A program made the position numbers and the translations under genes. From NCBI RefSeq assembly GCF_014651595.1, contig NZ_BMXE01000001.1, positions 434,001 through 498,000 of the forward strand: DNA of 64,000 bases. Direction: 5' to 3'. The notes below the pieces were generated by a model. It saw only the letters and a program-made list of their open reading frames with translations. It ran no database searches and was not told where the DNA came from. Within the stretch, counting starts at the first letter, position 1. Each line of letters opens with the position of its first letter. This stretch comes from Pseudovibrio japonicus. Lineage in GTDB: Bacteria; Pseudomonadota; Alphaproteobacteria; Rhizobiales; Stappiaceae. Shown one piece after another: positions 43,367 to 53,849 of this stretch.

Positions 43367-46003
43367 ATGCGATCTGAGACTGCTCAGCTCATCAAACTGC
43401 AAGACTACAAAGAAACCCCCTACGCAATCGACAGTGTCTCACTGGTCTTCAAGCTTAAGCCGGAAGCAACTGAAGTTGTCTCCACCCTCACCCTTTCCAG
43501 ACGCGATGGTACAGAAGCTGGCACTCTCCTTGAGCTGGATGGTGATGAACTCACACTGGTTTCAGTGGCGGTTGATGGTGTTGCTTTGGCGCAGGAAGCT
43601 TATCAGGCCTCAGCAACCAAGCTGATCATTCACAACCCTCCTGCAGATACGTTCCAGCTGGAAGTCGTGACGAAGGTCAATCCAACTGCGAACACCAAGC
43701 TCGAAGGCCTGTACCTTTCAAAAGGCATCTATTGCACCCAGTGTGAGGCCGAAGGCTTCCGCAGGATCACCTATTACTATGATCGCCCGGATGTGCTTTC
43801 CGTGTTCACCACACGTGTAGAAGCAGACAAGGCAAGCAACCCGATCCTTTTGAGCAACGGCAACCCGCAGGAAACTGGCGATATTGAGGGCACCAACCGT
43901 CATTTTGCGGTGTGGCATGATCCGCATCCAAAGCCTGCCTACCTTTTTGCGCTGGTGGCCGGTGATCTTGCCTGCACCTCAGAAAAGTACACCACCGCTT
44001 CCGGCAAACCAGTAGATCTGAACATCTTCGTAGAGAAGGGGAATGAGGATCGTACGGACTGGTCCATGGACAGCCTGATCCGTTCCATGCGCTGGGACGA
44101 GAAGGTGTTTGGGCGCGAGTACGATCTGGATGTGTTCAACATCGTGGCTGTTTCTGCGTTCAACATGGGCGCAATGGAGAACAAGGGCCTTAACATCTTC
44201 AACGATAAGTACATTCTTGCGGACAGCGACACAGCAACTGACACGGATTATGAAGGCATTGAGACTGTTGTTGCGCATGAGTACTTCCATAACTGGACCG
44301 GCAACCGCATTACCTGCCGCGAATGGTTCCAGCTGTGTCTGAAAGAGGGCCTGACGGTGTTCCGTGATCAGGAATTTTCTTCTGATGAGCGCTCCCGTCC
44401 TGTGAAGCGTATTGCTGACGTGATCCGCTTGAAATCCCGACAGTTCCCAGAGGATCAGGGTCCCCTCTCCCATCCGGTACGCCCAACAGAATACAAAGAG
44501 ATCAACAACTTCTATACGGCGACTGTCTATGACAAGGGCGCTGAGCTGGTGCGCATGATCAAGACCATTCTTGGTGCGGATGGTTTCAGGAAAGGTATGG
44601 ACCTTTACTTTGAGCGTCATGACGGGGATGCGTCGACAATCGAAGACTTCATTAAGTGCTTTGAAGATGCAAATGCACTGGATCTGACGCAGTTTAGCCG
44701 GTGGTACCACCAATCCGGCACGCCTGTGGTCAAGGCGCGCGGGTCTTATGACGCTGCTGCCAAGACTTACACACTGGACCTTGCGCAGATTAATGCACCG
44801 ACACCGGGGCAAACTGAGAAGAAACCATTCTTCATTCCTGTTCGCTTTGGCCTAGTCGGCCCCAATGGCGATGACCTTTCCTATTCCAGCGTAGAAGGCG
44901 CTCAGGTTAATGGCGATCTGCTGTGCCTTAGCGAAGACAAGCACACTGTTGTGTTTCATGGCATTGGCAGTAAGCCTGTCCCTTCCCTGCTGCGTGAGTT
45001 CTCAGCACCTGTGAAACTGGAAACCGGGCTTTCCCGCGAGGATCAGATCTTCCTGATGCGCCATGATGTTGACCCCTTCAACCGCTGGCAGGCAGCTCAG
45101 ACGCTGATGACCGAGCTGCTGATCGAGCTGACCAGAGGCGAGGAACCAGCAGGCAAAGAGGCCTTTATCGAGGCTTTGGGTCATATGGCGGAAGATGAGA
45201 GCCTTGATCATGCCTTCCGCGGCTTTGGGCTAATGCTACCGAGTGAGCAAGCGATTGCTCTGGAGATTGGTGCGGACGTTGACACGGATGCCATTGGCGA
45301 TGCGCGTGATGCCTTCTCCAAGGAAATCGGCGTGACACTCTATGATACCTTCAAGCGCCTTTACAATGAACTGGACATGCCAGCAGCCTTTAGTCCGGAC
45401 GCCATATCAGCTGGTAAGCGTGCTTTGAAGCTCCGCTGTCTGTCCTATCTGGGCGCTGCGCAAACTGAAGAAAGTGCGGCCCTGGCAAAAACCCATTTTG
45501 ACAATGCGGACAATATGAGCGACCGCATGGGCGCCTTAACGATCCTTGTGATCTGGCAACTTGCGGGGGCGCAGGAAGCTCTTAAGGCGTTTGAAGAGCG
45601 CCATAAGGACACTGCGCTTGCCATGGATAAGTGGTTGAGCATAGCTGCTCGTGCACCAAGTGAGGATTCGGTTGCAGCCATACGCACTCTTACCGAGCAT
45701 CCGGCATTTTCTTGGGAAAATCCAAATCGCATCTATGCGCTGATCGGAGGCTTCCTGGGAGGCAATACACGCGGCTTTCATGCAGCTGATGGCTCAGGAT
45801 ATAATTATCTTGCTGAAATCACGCTGCAATTGGACAAGACCAATCCTCAGGTTGCTTCCAGAATGGTCAAAAGCTTTGGTAACTGGAAAAATATGAATGC
45901 AGAACGCAGAGAAAAGGCGAAAGCCGCTTTGCAAGGTATTCTTGAGGCGGACCAGCAACTGTCAACTGACGTGAAAGAAATAGTTGAGCTGTGCCTAGAC
46001 TAA
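43367..46003 (+). CDS. pepN: Aminopeptidase N
   Basis: M1-family zinc aminopeptidase of 878 residues, which removes N-terminal residues from peptides in the cytoplasm. The exopeptidase motif GAMEN is at 268-272, the zinc site HEYFH at 304-308 with Glu327 (CLKEGLTVF), and the catalytic Tyr is likely in NFYTATVYDKGAELVRM. The sequence NWTGNRITCREWFQL is specific to the E. coli PepN group. GGGAG lies six bases before the ATG. A strong terminator follows. Confidence 0.97.
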   Translation: MRSETAQLIKLQDYKETPYAIDSVSLVFKLKPEATEVVSTLTLSRRDGTEAGTLLELDGDELTLVSVAVDGVALAQEAYQASATKLIIHNPPADTFQLEVVTKVNPTANTKLEGLYLSKGIYCTQCEAEGFRRITYYYDRPDVLSVFTTRVEADKASNPILLSNGNPQETGDIEGTNRHFAVWHDPHPKPAYLFALVAGDLACTSEKYTTASGKPVDLNIFVEKGNEDRTDWSMDSLIRSMRWDEKVFGREYDLDVFNIVAVSAFNMGAMENKGLNIFNDKYILADSDTATDTDYEGIETVVAHEYFHNWTGNRITCREWFQLCLKEGLTVFRDQEFSSDERSRPVKRIADVIRLKSRQFPEDQGPLSHPVRPTEYKEINNFYTATVYDKGAELVRMIKTILGADGFRKGMDLYFERHDGDASTIEDFIKCFEDANALDLTQFSRWYHQSGTPVVKARGSYDAAAKTYTLDLAQINAPTPGQTEKKPFFIPVRFGLVGPNGDDLSYSSVEGAQVNGDLLCLSEDKHTVVFHGIGSKPVPSLLREFSAPVKLETGLSREDQIFLMRHDVDPFNRWQAAQTLMTELLIELTRGEEPAGKEAFIEALGHMAEDESLDHAFRGFGLMLPSEQAIALEIGADVDTDAIGDARDAFSKEIGVTLYDTFKRLYNELDMPAAFSPDAISAGKRALKLRCLSYLGAAQTEESAALAKTHFDNADNMSDRMGALTILVIWQLAGAQEALKAFEERHKDTALAMDKWLSIAARAPSEDSVAAIRTLTEHPAFSWENPNRIYALIGGFLGGNTRGFHAADGSGYNYLAEITLQLDKTNPQVASRMVKSFGNWKNMNAERREKAKAALQGILEADQQLSTDVKEIVELCLD

Positions 46004-46051
46004 GACAGTCTACACTGCACCCCAGCGAAGTCTCTGAGAGTCCTAAATGAA

Positions 46052-46090
46052 TTAACGGCAGCAAAAAACGCTGCCGTTAACCATTTTTTT
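46052..46090 (+). terminator. Terminator of pepN
   Basis: Perfect 11-bp stem TTAACGGCAGC / GCTGCCGTTAA with an A-rich 7-base loop, followed by CCA and seven T residues, about 50 bases after the pepN stop. Confidence 0.92.
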
Positions 46091-46184
46091 GTACCCAGAC
46101 TCTGGACAAGTTGATTCGGATAGATTCAAATGAAGGTGATTCGGGTGAATTGCAACCCGAGTTATTTGCGGCGGGATCTGACAC

Positions 46185-48572
46185 ATGGGGGCATTCATGG
46201 CACGAGCCTTTGCTGGGGGCGCGACCGCTCGACGACTGTTGAATTCGACCAAACGGGCAGGCAAAAAAGATGCCTTGACCGGGCATATCAAATTGCTTGC
46301 CCAACCTGCTTACCAACGTCTCTTGACCACTGAACCGATGATGCGCCGAATTATTCCTGCTTTGTGCATTATCTTCATTGCGTGCACCGCCATTTTTCGC
46401 GGGCTAGAGATTGCTTACAATTATGAGAGCGTCAGCCAGAAGGCTCAGGACGATCTCACGCTTATTGCGACTGCGCTGACGGCCAGCATCGACATTACAG
46501 AACAAGAAAAAGGCAGCGTGGGTCTGGCCTCTGCTTTGCAGCGTGCACTTTCCGAGGCTCTACCTCCTCGCGCCACCAGCCAAAGCCGTCAAATTCTTCT
46601 GGCTGATCCAAACGGCACTATTGTTGCCAGCGCTCCAACCCGTCCTGATATGGAAGGACTGAAGATCACCAGTTTTCTCGGTGATACTCAGCCCATGACG
46701 TTCTTCGGCAAACGGGCTGGCGTCCTGACGATCAACGAAGGCACTAAAGACGCGACACGCGCAACGGTTCACCATCTTTCAAATAAGCTTGGCATGGTTG
46801 CTATTATGCAGCCAGAAAAAGCGATTTTCGCCCCTTGGCGCGCGGAGCTTTCGGCCAATGTGACGATCTTTGTAGCCACCTCCATGGTGTTGCTGGTGAT
46901 CATCTACGCCTATTTTGCGCAGGCAACCCGTGCACAGCAGGCGGATGGCATCTACTCTGCCACGCGTTCCCGTATCGACGCAGCCCTTAATCGGGGGCGT
47001 TGCGGTCTATTTGACTGGGACCTGTCTCGTGGCCGCGTTTTCTGGTCCGCCTCGCTATATGAAATGCTGGGCATGGACCCGCGAAATGACATTATGGGCT
47101 TTGCAGAGATCCAGTCCCTGACCCATCCTGATGATGTGGACCTTTATGACCTTGCCAAGAGCCTGCTTGATACGGGCAAAAGCAACGTGGATCGCCAATG
47201 GCGGATGCGTCATATTGATGGATCTTGGGTGTGGTTGCGGGTGCGCGCCGAAGTCCAGACCGATGCGGGCACCAACGAACCGCACCTGATCGGCATTTGT
47301 ATGGATGTGACCGAGCAGAAGAAGCTTGCAGAGCAGAGCCGCACCGCTGATTTACGTCTTCGGGATGCGATCGAGAACATTTCCGAGGCATTTGTTCTTT
47401 GGGATGCAGACAATCATCTGGTGATGTGCAACTCCAACTATCGCAAACTGCACCAGTTACCAGATCATGTTGTTCAGTCGGGCACGCCTTACGCCACTGT
47501 TATGTCCTCTGCCAGCCAGCCAATCATTTCTGAGCCTGAGGAAGGCGACCATATCGATAGTGATATGGAAAGCTCCTACAAGGTTGAGATGGAAGGTGGC
47601 CGCTGGCTGCAGGTTTCTGAGCGCCGCACCAAGGATGGTGGTTTCGTTTCCGTTGGCACCGACATTACGGAGCTGAAGCGAAAAGAGGAAAAGCTGCTTG
47701 AATCGGAGCGCGGCCATATGGCGACTATTGCCGATCTGCGCCAATCCCGTCAGAAACTTGAGCTGCAAGCGCAGCAGCTGGTGGAACTGACAGAGAAATA
47801 TGCGGATGAGAAGACCCGCGCCGAAGATGCAAACCAGGCCAAGTCCGAGTTCCTTGCTAACATCTCCCACGAGCTGCGCACGCCACTAAACGCGATCATT
47901 GGCTTCTCCGACATCATGGATCAAGGCATGTTCGGTGATCTGGGGTCTGACAAGTACAAGGAATACTGCAAGGACATCCACTCCTCCGGCAACTACCTGC
48001 TGAATGTGATCAATGACATTCTGGATATGTCGAAGATTGAAGCAGGCCGGATTGAGCTTTCAGTTGAAGAAGTGCAGATCAAACAGACCGTTCAGGACGC
48101 AGCCCGTATTATCTCGGCAACCGCTTCGGATAAAAAGATCAAGATTGTCAGCGAAAACCTGCCGCACATGCATCTGCAGGCGGATAGGCGTGCTGTTAAA
48201 CAGATCCTGCTTAACCTGCTTGCCAACTCTGTTAAGTTCACCCCTGAAAACGGTGAGGTTCGCGTTTCGGCTCGCAAAGCCGGGGCGTTTGCGGAACTCA
48301 AGATCACAGACAACGGCATCGGCATTTCCAAGAAAGACATCGACCGTCTGGCCAAGCCGTTCGTTCAGGTGGAAAACCAGTTCACCAAGACGCACAAGGG
48401 GTCTGGCCTTGGCCTTGCCATTGCACGCTCTCTTAGCGAGCTGCATGGCGGCTATATGGAGATCGAGTCCGAAGTTGGCAAAGGCACAGAGGTTACGATC
48501 AAACTGCCTTTGAAAGCCAAGTCGCGTGATAAGAGCCGTCTGACAGGCATCAACAGTTTGAACGCAGCCTGA
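46185..48572 (+). CDS. Membrane PAS-domain sensor histidine kinase
   Basis: A 795-residue hybridless sensor kinase. Two membrane helices (about 54-71 and 226-245) flank a periplasmic sensor region; two PAS domains follow (about 270-380 and 390-497), then a coiled coil (500-550). The dimerisation domain has phospho-acceptor His562 in FLANISHELRTPLN, and the ATPase domain has the N box (near 680), DNGIG (709-713) and GSGLGLA (739-745). The HisKA stretch IIGFSDIMDQGMFGDLGSDKYKEY is the type seen in alphaproteobacterial PdhS/DivJ-like kinases. No response regulator is adjacent, which suggests phosphotransfer to a distant partner. The start is the ATG at 46185 or 46197. Confidence 0.9.
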   Translation: MGAFMARAFAGGATARRLLNSTKRAGKKDALTGHIKLLAQPAYQRLLTTEPMMRRIIPALCIIFIACTAIFRGLEIAYNYESVSQKAQDDLTLIATALTASIDITEQEKGSVGLASALQRALSEALPPRATSQSRQILLADPNGTIVASAPTRPDMEGLKITSFLGDTQPMTFFGKRAGVLTINEGTKDATRATVHHLSNKLGMVAIMQPEKAIFAPWRAELSANVTIFVATSMVLLVIIYAYFAQATRAQQADGIYSATRSRIDAALNRGRCGLFDWDLSRGRVFWSASLYEMLGMDPRNDIMGFAEIQSLTHPDDVDLYDLAKSLLDTGKSNVDRQWRMRHIDGSWVWLRVRAEVQTDAGTNEPHLIGICMDVTEQKKLAEQSRTADLRLRDAIENISEAFVLWDADNHLVMCNSNYRKLHQLPDHVVQSGTPYATVMSSASQPIISEPEEGDHIDSDMESSYKVEMEGGRWLQVSERRTKDGGFVSVGTDITELKRKEEKLLESERGHMATIADLRQSRQKLELQAQQLVELTEKYADEKTRAEDANQAKSEFLANISHELRTPLNAIIGFSDIMDQGMFGDLGSDKYKEYCKDIHSSGNYLLNVINDILDMSKIEAGRIELSVEEVQIKQTVQDAARIISATASDKKIKIVSENLPHMHLQADRRAVKQILLNLLANSVKFTPENGEVRVSARKAGAFAELKITDNGIGISKKDIDRLAKPFVQVENQFTKTHKGSGLGLAIARSLSELHGGYMEIESEVGKGTEVTIKLPLKAKSRDKSRLTGINSLNAA

Positions 48573-48592
48573 CACCACAGTTAAGCAACAAG

Positions 48593-48621
48593 AAAAGGCC
48601 GCTTCCTAAGTGGCCTTTTTT
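48593..48621. terminator. Terminator between PAS kinase gene and glnE
   Basis: AAAAGGCCGCTT and AAGTGGCCTTTT form a 12-bp stem (one G-T wobble) around loop CCT, with T-runs available on both strands. It serves the convergent PAS kinase gene and glnE. Confidence 0.88.
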
Positions 48622-48642
48622 GTTGTCTCAGATATTCCCCCA

Positions 48643-51600
48643 TCAACTGCTCTTATCAGCGGGCGCCACTTCTCCGATCAGTTTTTCGAAGGATTGGCGC
48701 ACCCTTGTCTGCTGGTCTTGCAGATAGACGGTCAAACGCTCAAAGTCTGGCTCCCCACCAGTACTGACCAATAGGTCGAGAAGACCATTGGGGGCGGTTG
48801 TCGGATCGAAGCGTACGTTCAGCGTAAGTTTGAGGATCTGCCTGAGATCATCATAGATGCGCAGCGTGGGAATGAGCGTATCAGCATCTTCCTCACTGAG
48901 CAGACCTGCTTCACGTGCTTTTAGCAAAGCATCCTCAGTGCGGGTCTGGAGGATTTCGGGATATACCGCACCGTGAGCCAACTGCAAGAATTGAGCGATA
49001 AACTCGATATCGACTAAGCCACCTGGAATACCTTTGACCTGCCATGGGCTTTTAGCTGGTTTCTCCTTCTGGATGCGCGCGCGCATTTCACTCACATCCA
49101 GCGCCAACTTATCAATATCTCTCTTTTGCTGAAGCAGCTGCGAGATGGCGCTGCCAATCTGCGTGCTGAAGTCTGAGCTGGAACTGGTGATGACACGCGC
49201 ACGTGTGAGAGCCATGTGCTCCCATGTCCATGCCTTGTTGGCCTGATAGTCCTTGAAGGCGGCAAAGCGCGTCGCAAGCGGGCCAGAGTTGCCAGAGGGC
49301 CGCAAGCGGAAGTCCACCTCGTAAAGAACACCTTCTGCCGTTGGTGCTGTTAGCGCGGACACAAGGCGCTGCGTGAGGCGGCTGTAGTACTGGCTTGGTG
49401 CCAGTGGGCGTTTGCCGTCGCTTTGCACCACATCCTCGGGAAAATCATAGAGCAGGATCAAATCCAGATCAGAGGCGCAGGTGATTTCACGTCCGCCAAG
49501 CTTGCCCATGGCGATGAGCGCCAGTTCAGAGCCCGGGATCTTGCCGTGCGCCTCTTCCAGCTCTTGCTGAACGCGCGGGAGCAGCTGGCAAAGCACAGCA
49601 TCGGCCAGCGTTGAAAGTCCCTGCCCTAACTCTGCTGCAGAAATCGTTCCCGTGATCAGACGCAGGCCCAGCAGAAATTGTTGCTCCTGTACGAAGATAC
49701 GGGCTCGGTCCAATGCATCCTCGTAGTACCCTGCCTGATCCAGAGTGACCTCCAGTGCAGTCTCAATCTGCTCTGCAGTTGGTGCTCCGCCGAAGAAGGC
49801 GGGATCGAGCAGCGCATCCAGCACATGTACACGTTTGGAGACGATCTCTGCCATGCGTGGGGCGTTGCCCATGATCATGGTTAGAAGTTTGAGCAGGTGT
49901 GGATTGGACTTCAGCAATCCAAACAACTGAACGCCCATGGGCAATTTAGAGAGGAATGTATCGAATGTGAGCAGGGCCTGATCGGCATTCTCGGTACGGG
50001 CCAGTGCATCCAGCAGAGTTGGCGTGAACTCGGTCAAGCGTTGGCGAGCCTTAGTCGCACGCACCGCCGGGTACCTGCCGTAATGCCATTGGCGGATAGT
50101 CCGGATGGCGTCCACTGGGCGCTGGAAGCCAAGCTGCATAAGGGTTTCCAGCGTATTCGGATCTTCGTCATCACCTGTAAAGACCAGATTGCCAAGGTCG
50201 AGTGCCAGCTCTGGTTCGTCTTCAAACAGGCCAGAATAGTGTTTTTGCACCAGCTCAAACTTGCTGCGGATCTCGTCGGCAAACTCCGCGCGCTCCTTTG
50301 TGCCCATCAGATGATAGACGCGCGCGAGGGCTTCATCATCCTTGGGCAGGATATGGGTCTGCTCGTCATTGATCATCTGGATGCGGTGCTCAACCTCACG
50401 CAGGTAGCGGTAAGCTTCTTCCATTTCAGTGGCAGCGGCTTCATCGATCCAACCACAATCGGCCAGCCGTTCCAGGGTGATCAGCGTGCGCCGATCACGA
50501 AGCTGCGGATTGCGGCCGCCGGCGATGAGCTGCTGGGTCTGCGCAAAAAACTCAACTTCCCGTATGCCGCCGCGACCCAGCTTTACGTTGTGTCCTGCGA
50601 CGGTGATCTTGCTGAAGCCTTTGTGGGCGTGGATCTGACGTTTAATAGAATGCACGTCCGAGATTGCGGCGTAGTCCAGATACTTGCGCCAGACGAACGG
50701 TCGGATCTCCTCCAGAAAGAGTTCGCCTGCTTTGATATCACCTACACAAGGGCGAGCTTTGATGAGCGCGGCGCGTTCCCAGTTCTGGCCCAGGCTCTCA
50801 TAGTAAACCAATGCGGCGGGAACGGAGATTGCCAGTGGCGTTGCGCCGGGGTCCGGACGAAGGCGCAGGTCGGTTCTGAAGACATAGCCATCACCAGTAC
50901 GCTCGTTCATGAGTTTTACCATGCGGCGGGTGATGCGAACGAACTCGACAGGTGCTTCTGCGCCGCCAGTGAGACGACAGCGCTCAGGATCATACAGAAC
51001 GATAAGATCAATGTCGGAGGAGTAATTCAGTTCCCCTGCTCCATGCTTGCCCATGGCAAGAATGAAGAAGCCAGCTTCCTTTTCAGGCTCTTCCGGATCA
51101 ACGGGATCAAACTTTCCTCTGGCTTCCAGTTCACGCAGGCTGAAGCGTAGACTGGCTGTCAGGGAGGCATCGGCGAACCTGGTGAGTGCGCCTGTCACAC
51201 TCTCCAGATGCCATGCACCTGCGATATCGGCCAGTGCGACGGTGAGCGCCAGCTCTTGCTTGGCCAGGCGCAGCGACTGCATGAGTTCTGCTTCGCTCGT
51301 CGGTTTGGTAGTCAGGCAATTATGCAGGAGGGTTGAGACGGTTTCTTCAGGCGGCGTTCCTAAAATGCGCAGGAAGCGCGACGCATCGCGCAGGATAATC
51401 TCCCTCAGGAATGGCGCATTGACCATAATGCCTTTGATGAAGGTAGGAAGTTCTGGTGTCTGTTCGCACTGCTGCTCAAACACGGACATAAGGTCTTTGC
51501 GTTCGAGCTTTTCTATCAGGTCTTGAAGATGCCGGTCACCAAGATCCTCATCCGCGCACACGGGCTGACGCTCCAAACGCTGAAACATTGGGGCAAGCGT

Positions 51601-51672
51601 CCCTTTCCGGTGTTTATGCTTTTCGGTGCTGCTGATTAGCTGGTGGCGTTCTTCTTCTGAGCCTTGTCCCAT
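48643..51672 (-). CDS. glnE: Bifunctional glutamine synthetase adenylyltransferase/deadenylase
   Basis: A 1009-residue enzyme that adenylylates and deadenylylates glutamine synthetase according to nitrogen status signalled by PII. Two nucleotidyltransferase domains are visible: the N-terminal one has GAGELNYSSDIDLIVLYD (near 215) and the C-terminal one GREITCASDLDLILLYDF (near 730); each keeps the metal-binding D-x-D. The domain at about 290-480 holds the helical linker. The ATG at 51672 overlaps the upstream kinase gene by 37 bases and has no clear Shine-Dalgarno; the Met at 51588 is an alternative start. The gene follows the two-component pair, the order I recall from rhizobia. Confidence 0.95.
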   Translation of the reverse strand: MGQGSEEERHQLISSTEKHKHRKGTLAPMFQRLERQPVCADEDLGDRHLQDLIEKLERKDLMSVFEQQCEQTPELPTFIKGIMVNAPFLREIILRDASRFLRILGTPPEETVSTLLHNCLTTKPTSEAELMQSLRLAKQELALTVALADIAGAWHLESVTGALTRFADASLTASLRFSLRELEARGKFDPVDPEEPEKEAGFFILAMGKHGAGELNYSSDIDLIVLYDPERCRLTGGAEAPVEFVRITRRMVKLMNERTGDGYVFRTDLRLRPDPGATPLAISVPAALVYYESLGQNWERAALIKARPCVGDIKAGELFLEEIRPFVWRKYLDYAAISDVHSIKRQIHAHKGFSKITVAGHNVKLGRGGIREVEFFAQTQQLIAGGRNPQLRDRRTLITLERLADCGWIDEAAATEMEEAYRYLREVEHRIQMINDEQTHILPKDDEALARVYHLMGTKERAEFADEIRSKFELVQKHYSGLFEDEPELALDLGNLVFTGDDEDPNTLETLMQLGFQRPVDAIRTIRQWHYGRYPAVRATKARQRLTEFTPTLLDALARTENADQALLTFDTFLSKLPMGVQLFGLLKSNPHLLKLLTMIMGNAPRMAEIVSKRVHVLDALLDPAFFGGAPTAEQIETALEVTLDQAGYYEDALDRARIFVQEQQFLLGLRLITGTISAAELGQGLSTLADAVLCQLLPRVQQELEEAHGKIPGSELALIAMGKLGGREITCASDLDLILLYDFPEDVVQSDGKRPLAPSQYYSRLTQRLVSALTAPTAEGVLYEVDFRLRPSGNSGPLATRFAAFKDYQANKAWTWEHMALTRARVITSSSSDFSTQIGSAISQLLQQKRDIDKLALDVSEMRARIQKEKPAKSPWQVKGIPGGLVDIEFIAQFLQLAHGAVYPEILQTRTEDALLKAREAGLLSEEDADTLIPTLRIYDDLRQILKLTLNVRFDPTTAPNGLLDLLVSTGGEPDFERLTVYLQDQQTRVRQSFEKLIGEVAPADKSS

Positions 51673-53132
51673 GCTTCGTTGCCCTCTCCCTCACCTCTTT
51701 GCCCCTTGTTGCGGGGCAGAACAACCCGGGCACATAGACCAGATTGTCCCTTACTTCCAGAATCATTTTCAGAACCGGCTGATATGAGCTGCAATTCTCC
51801 CTGATGAAGGGTTACCACCGCCTTGATCAGTGACAATCCAAGCCCGGAACCGGGCGCATGGCGGGAGCCATCAAGCCGCACAAAACGATTGCACACCCGC
51901 TCACGGTCAGCCTCTGCGATTCCAGCTCCGTTGTCTTCCACGCGGAGTATAGCCTGCTCTTTGGTTGCAGACAGTACGACTTTGATCAGGGGTTTAGCAG
52001 TGTCTTGGGGTGGACGACCGTATTTGAGGGCGTTTTCAATCAAATTCGCGAGTGCCTGAGCCAAAAGCTCGCGATCCCCATCGATAACCGGCTCATCTTC
52101 AATTTGGACAGAGAATTCGACGCCGTCATCTTCGGCCACCGGTTCATAGAGCTCACAGACGTCTCTGACGATATCACTCAGCTTGAGAGGCTTGAGCTGC
52201 GCGCCGGTTGATCCGGCTTCTACGCGCGCGATGCGCAATAGCGCGTTGAAGGTGTTGATCAGCTCGTCTGTTTCAACAAGCGTGTCTTCAAGACACTTGC
52301 GGCCATCATCCGCACTCATATCTTGACGCAAGGCCGCTTCAACACGTCCCCGCATGCGTGTGAGCGGTGTTTTAAGGTCGTGGGCAATGTTGTCGGAAAC
52401 TTCCTTCAAGCCCTGCATCAGCTCTTCAATGCGGTCCAGCATCACATTGAGATTGCTCGCAAGCCGGTCGAACTCATCACCATTTCCGGTCACATCCAGA
52501 CGTCCGGCCAGATCCCCTTCCATGATCTGCCGCGAGCTCATGGACAAGTTGTCGATGCGCTTGAGAATACGGCGATTGAGGAAGAACCATGTGATGCCGG
52601 CCAACACGATCATACCAACGAGCCAAAGGGTGAGCGCGTCTCCGAGCAGACTCTTCAGATGGACCTGATCTTCCAGATCCCGCCCGACCAGCAGTTTGAA
52701 GTTGCCGGGCAGCTCGAAGATCCTGACGATGGCCCGTGCTTTGTTCTCATCCGTTTCGGGAAGGCCTAACGGAGTGTAAGTGACGACCTGAATTCTGCCA
52801 TCGGATTCCGAGAGCACCTTTTCCGGCAGGTAGGCAATGTTGCCGGTAATGAAGTTTCCGGCATAATCCAGAATGAGATAGAGATTTGAGTTAGGGCTTC
52901 TGACCCGACGCTCCACGCCCACCACAAGCCCGTTGATGCCGTTTTGCGCATACTGCTCGGCAAGGCCCTGAATCTCCGCATCAACCGTCTGCACGACCTG
53001 CTTGTTCATCAAATCATCTGTGTTGTTGGAAATGAAGATGAACAGAAATACCGAAAGCGCCGTAAACGACGTCAGATAAATGGCTGCCAGCTTGAAGGCG
53101 GTGGTGGAGAGAATTCTAGTGAGAGCTGTCAC
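51636..53132 (-). CDS. EnvZ/OmpR-type sensor histidine kinase
   Basis: A 498-residue membrane kinase: helix 1 (about 15-36), periplasmic region (37-165), helix 2 (166-186), HAMP (187-240), dimerisation domain with His251 in SDNIAHDLKTPLTRM, and an ATPase domain with DNGAGIAEADRERV and GSGLGLSLIKAV. The GTG at 53132 overlaps the regulator's 3' end by 17 bases and gives the normal N-terminus; a longer frame from 53225 runs further into the regulator gene. It forms a two-component system with the regulator upstream. The signal is unknown; the neighbouring degP suggests envelope stress. Confidence 0.9.
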   Translation of the reverse strand: MTALTRILSTTAFKLAAIYLTSFTALSVFLFIFISNNTDDLMNKQVVQTVDAEIQGLAEQYAQNGINGLVVGVERRVRSPNSNLYLILDYAGNFITGNIAYLPEKVLSESDGRIQVVTYTPLGLPETDENKARAIVRIFELPGNFKLLVGRDLEDQVHLKSLLGDALTLWLVGMIVLAGITWFFLNRRILKRIDNLSMSSRQIMEGDLAGRLDVTGNGDEFDRLASNLNVMLDRIEELMQGLKEVSDNIAHDLKTPLTRMRGRVEAALRQDMSADDGRKCLEDTLVETDELINTFNALLRIARVEAGSTGAQLKPLKLSDIVRDVCELYEPVAEDDGVEFSVQIEDEPVIDGDRELLAQALANLIENALKYGRPPQDTAKPLIKVVLSATKEQAILRVEDNGAGIAEADRERVCNRFVRLDGSRHAPGSGLGLSLIKAVVTLHQGELQLISAGSENDSGSKGQSGLCARVVLPRNKGQRGEGEGNEAWDKAQKKNATS

Positions 53133-53796
53133 GGATGGAATATCCTGCACCACGAACCGTATGAAGCAATGGAAAATCAAAGCCTTTGTCGATCTTCGAG
53201 CGGAGCCTTGAGATGTGGACGTCAATCACGTTGGTCTGCGGATCGAAATGATAGTCCCAGACGTTCTCCAGCAGCATGGTGCGGGTCACCACCTGTCCGG
53301 CATGTTTCATGAGGTATTCCAGCAGCCGGAACTCGCGGGGCTGCAGCACAATCTCTTGCCCTGCGCGGCTCACGGAGTGGGCAAGGCGGTCCAGGACAAG
53401 ATCAGCGGTTTGCAGTTTTGTTTCCACTTGTGGTCCTGCCTTGCGGCGGCTGAGCACTTCAACACGCGCCAGCAACTCAGAGAAGGCGTAGGGCTTGGAC
53501 AGGTAATCGTCCCCACCTGCGCGCAGGCCTTTTACGCGGTCGTCGACCTGAGACAGGGCTGACAGGATCAAAACAGGCGTTTCATCACCGGATGCGCGCA
53601 GTGTTTCGATGATAGAGAGGCCATCACGCTTGGGCAGCATTCGGTCAATGACGAGCACATCCCAAGTGTTGGAAATTGCAAGCTCAAGGCCGTCTTCGCC
53701 ATTGTCGGCATGATCAGGAGAGTGCCCTGCTTCCTTTAGTGCTTTGAGCAAGTAGTCTGCTGCTTCGCGATCATCTTCAATAACCAGGATTCTCAT
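53116..53796 (-). CDS. OmpR-family response regulator
   Basis: A 226-residue two-component regulator. Receiver domain (residues 1-115) has the acidic pocket IEDDRE (Asp8, Asp9), phospho-acceptor Asp51 (VLVIDRMLP) and Lys near 101 (SKPYAF). The winged-helix DNA-binding domain (about 128-225) shows LQPREFRLLEYLMKHAGQVVTRTML and the recognition helix NVIDVHISRLRSKID. The true start is MRILVIEDD at 53796; the frame extends upstream into non-coding DNA with no family sequence. It is likely co-transcribed with the kinase that overlaps its end. degP is a possible target. Confidence 0.93.
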   Translation of the reverse strand: MRILVIEDDREAADYLLKALKEAGHSPDHADNGEDGLELAISNTWDVLVIDRMLPKRDGLSIIETLRASGDETPVLILSALSQVDDRVKGLRAGGDDYLSKPYAFSELLARVEVLSRRKAGPQVETKLQTADLVLDRLAHSVSRAGQEIVLQPREFRLLEYLMKHAGQVVTRTMLLENVWDYHFDPQTNVIDVHISRLRSKIDKGFDFPLLHTVRGAGYSIRDSSH

Positions 53797-53849
53797 TTTC
53801 TCGTTCCCAGAGCAAGGCATTGGTCGTTTCCTCACAATGACGGGAAACG

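Noticed and set aside
49897-51150. 417-residue plus-strand frame inside glnE
   Set aside because: It is antisense to well-conserved GlnE sequence; its product has no motif, and long antisense frames are common in genes with this codon bias.
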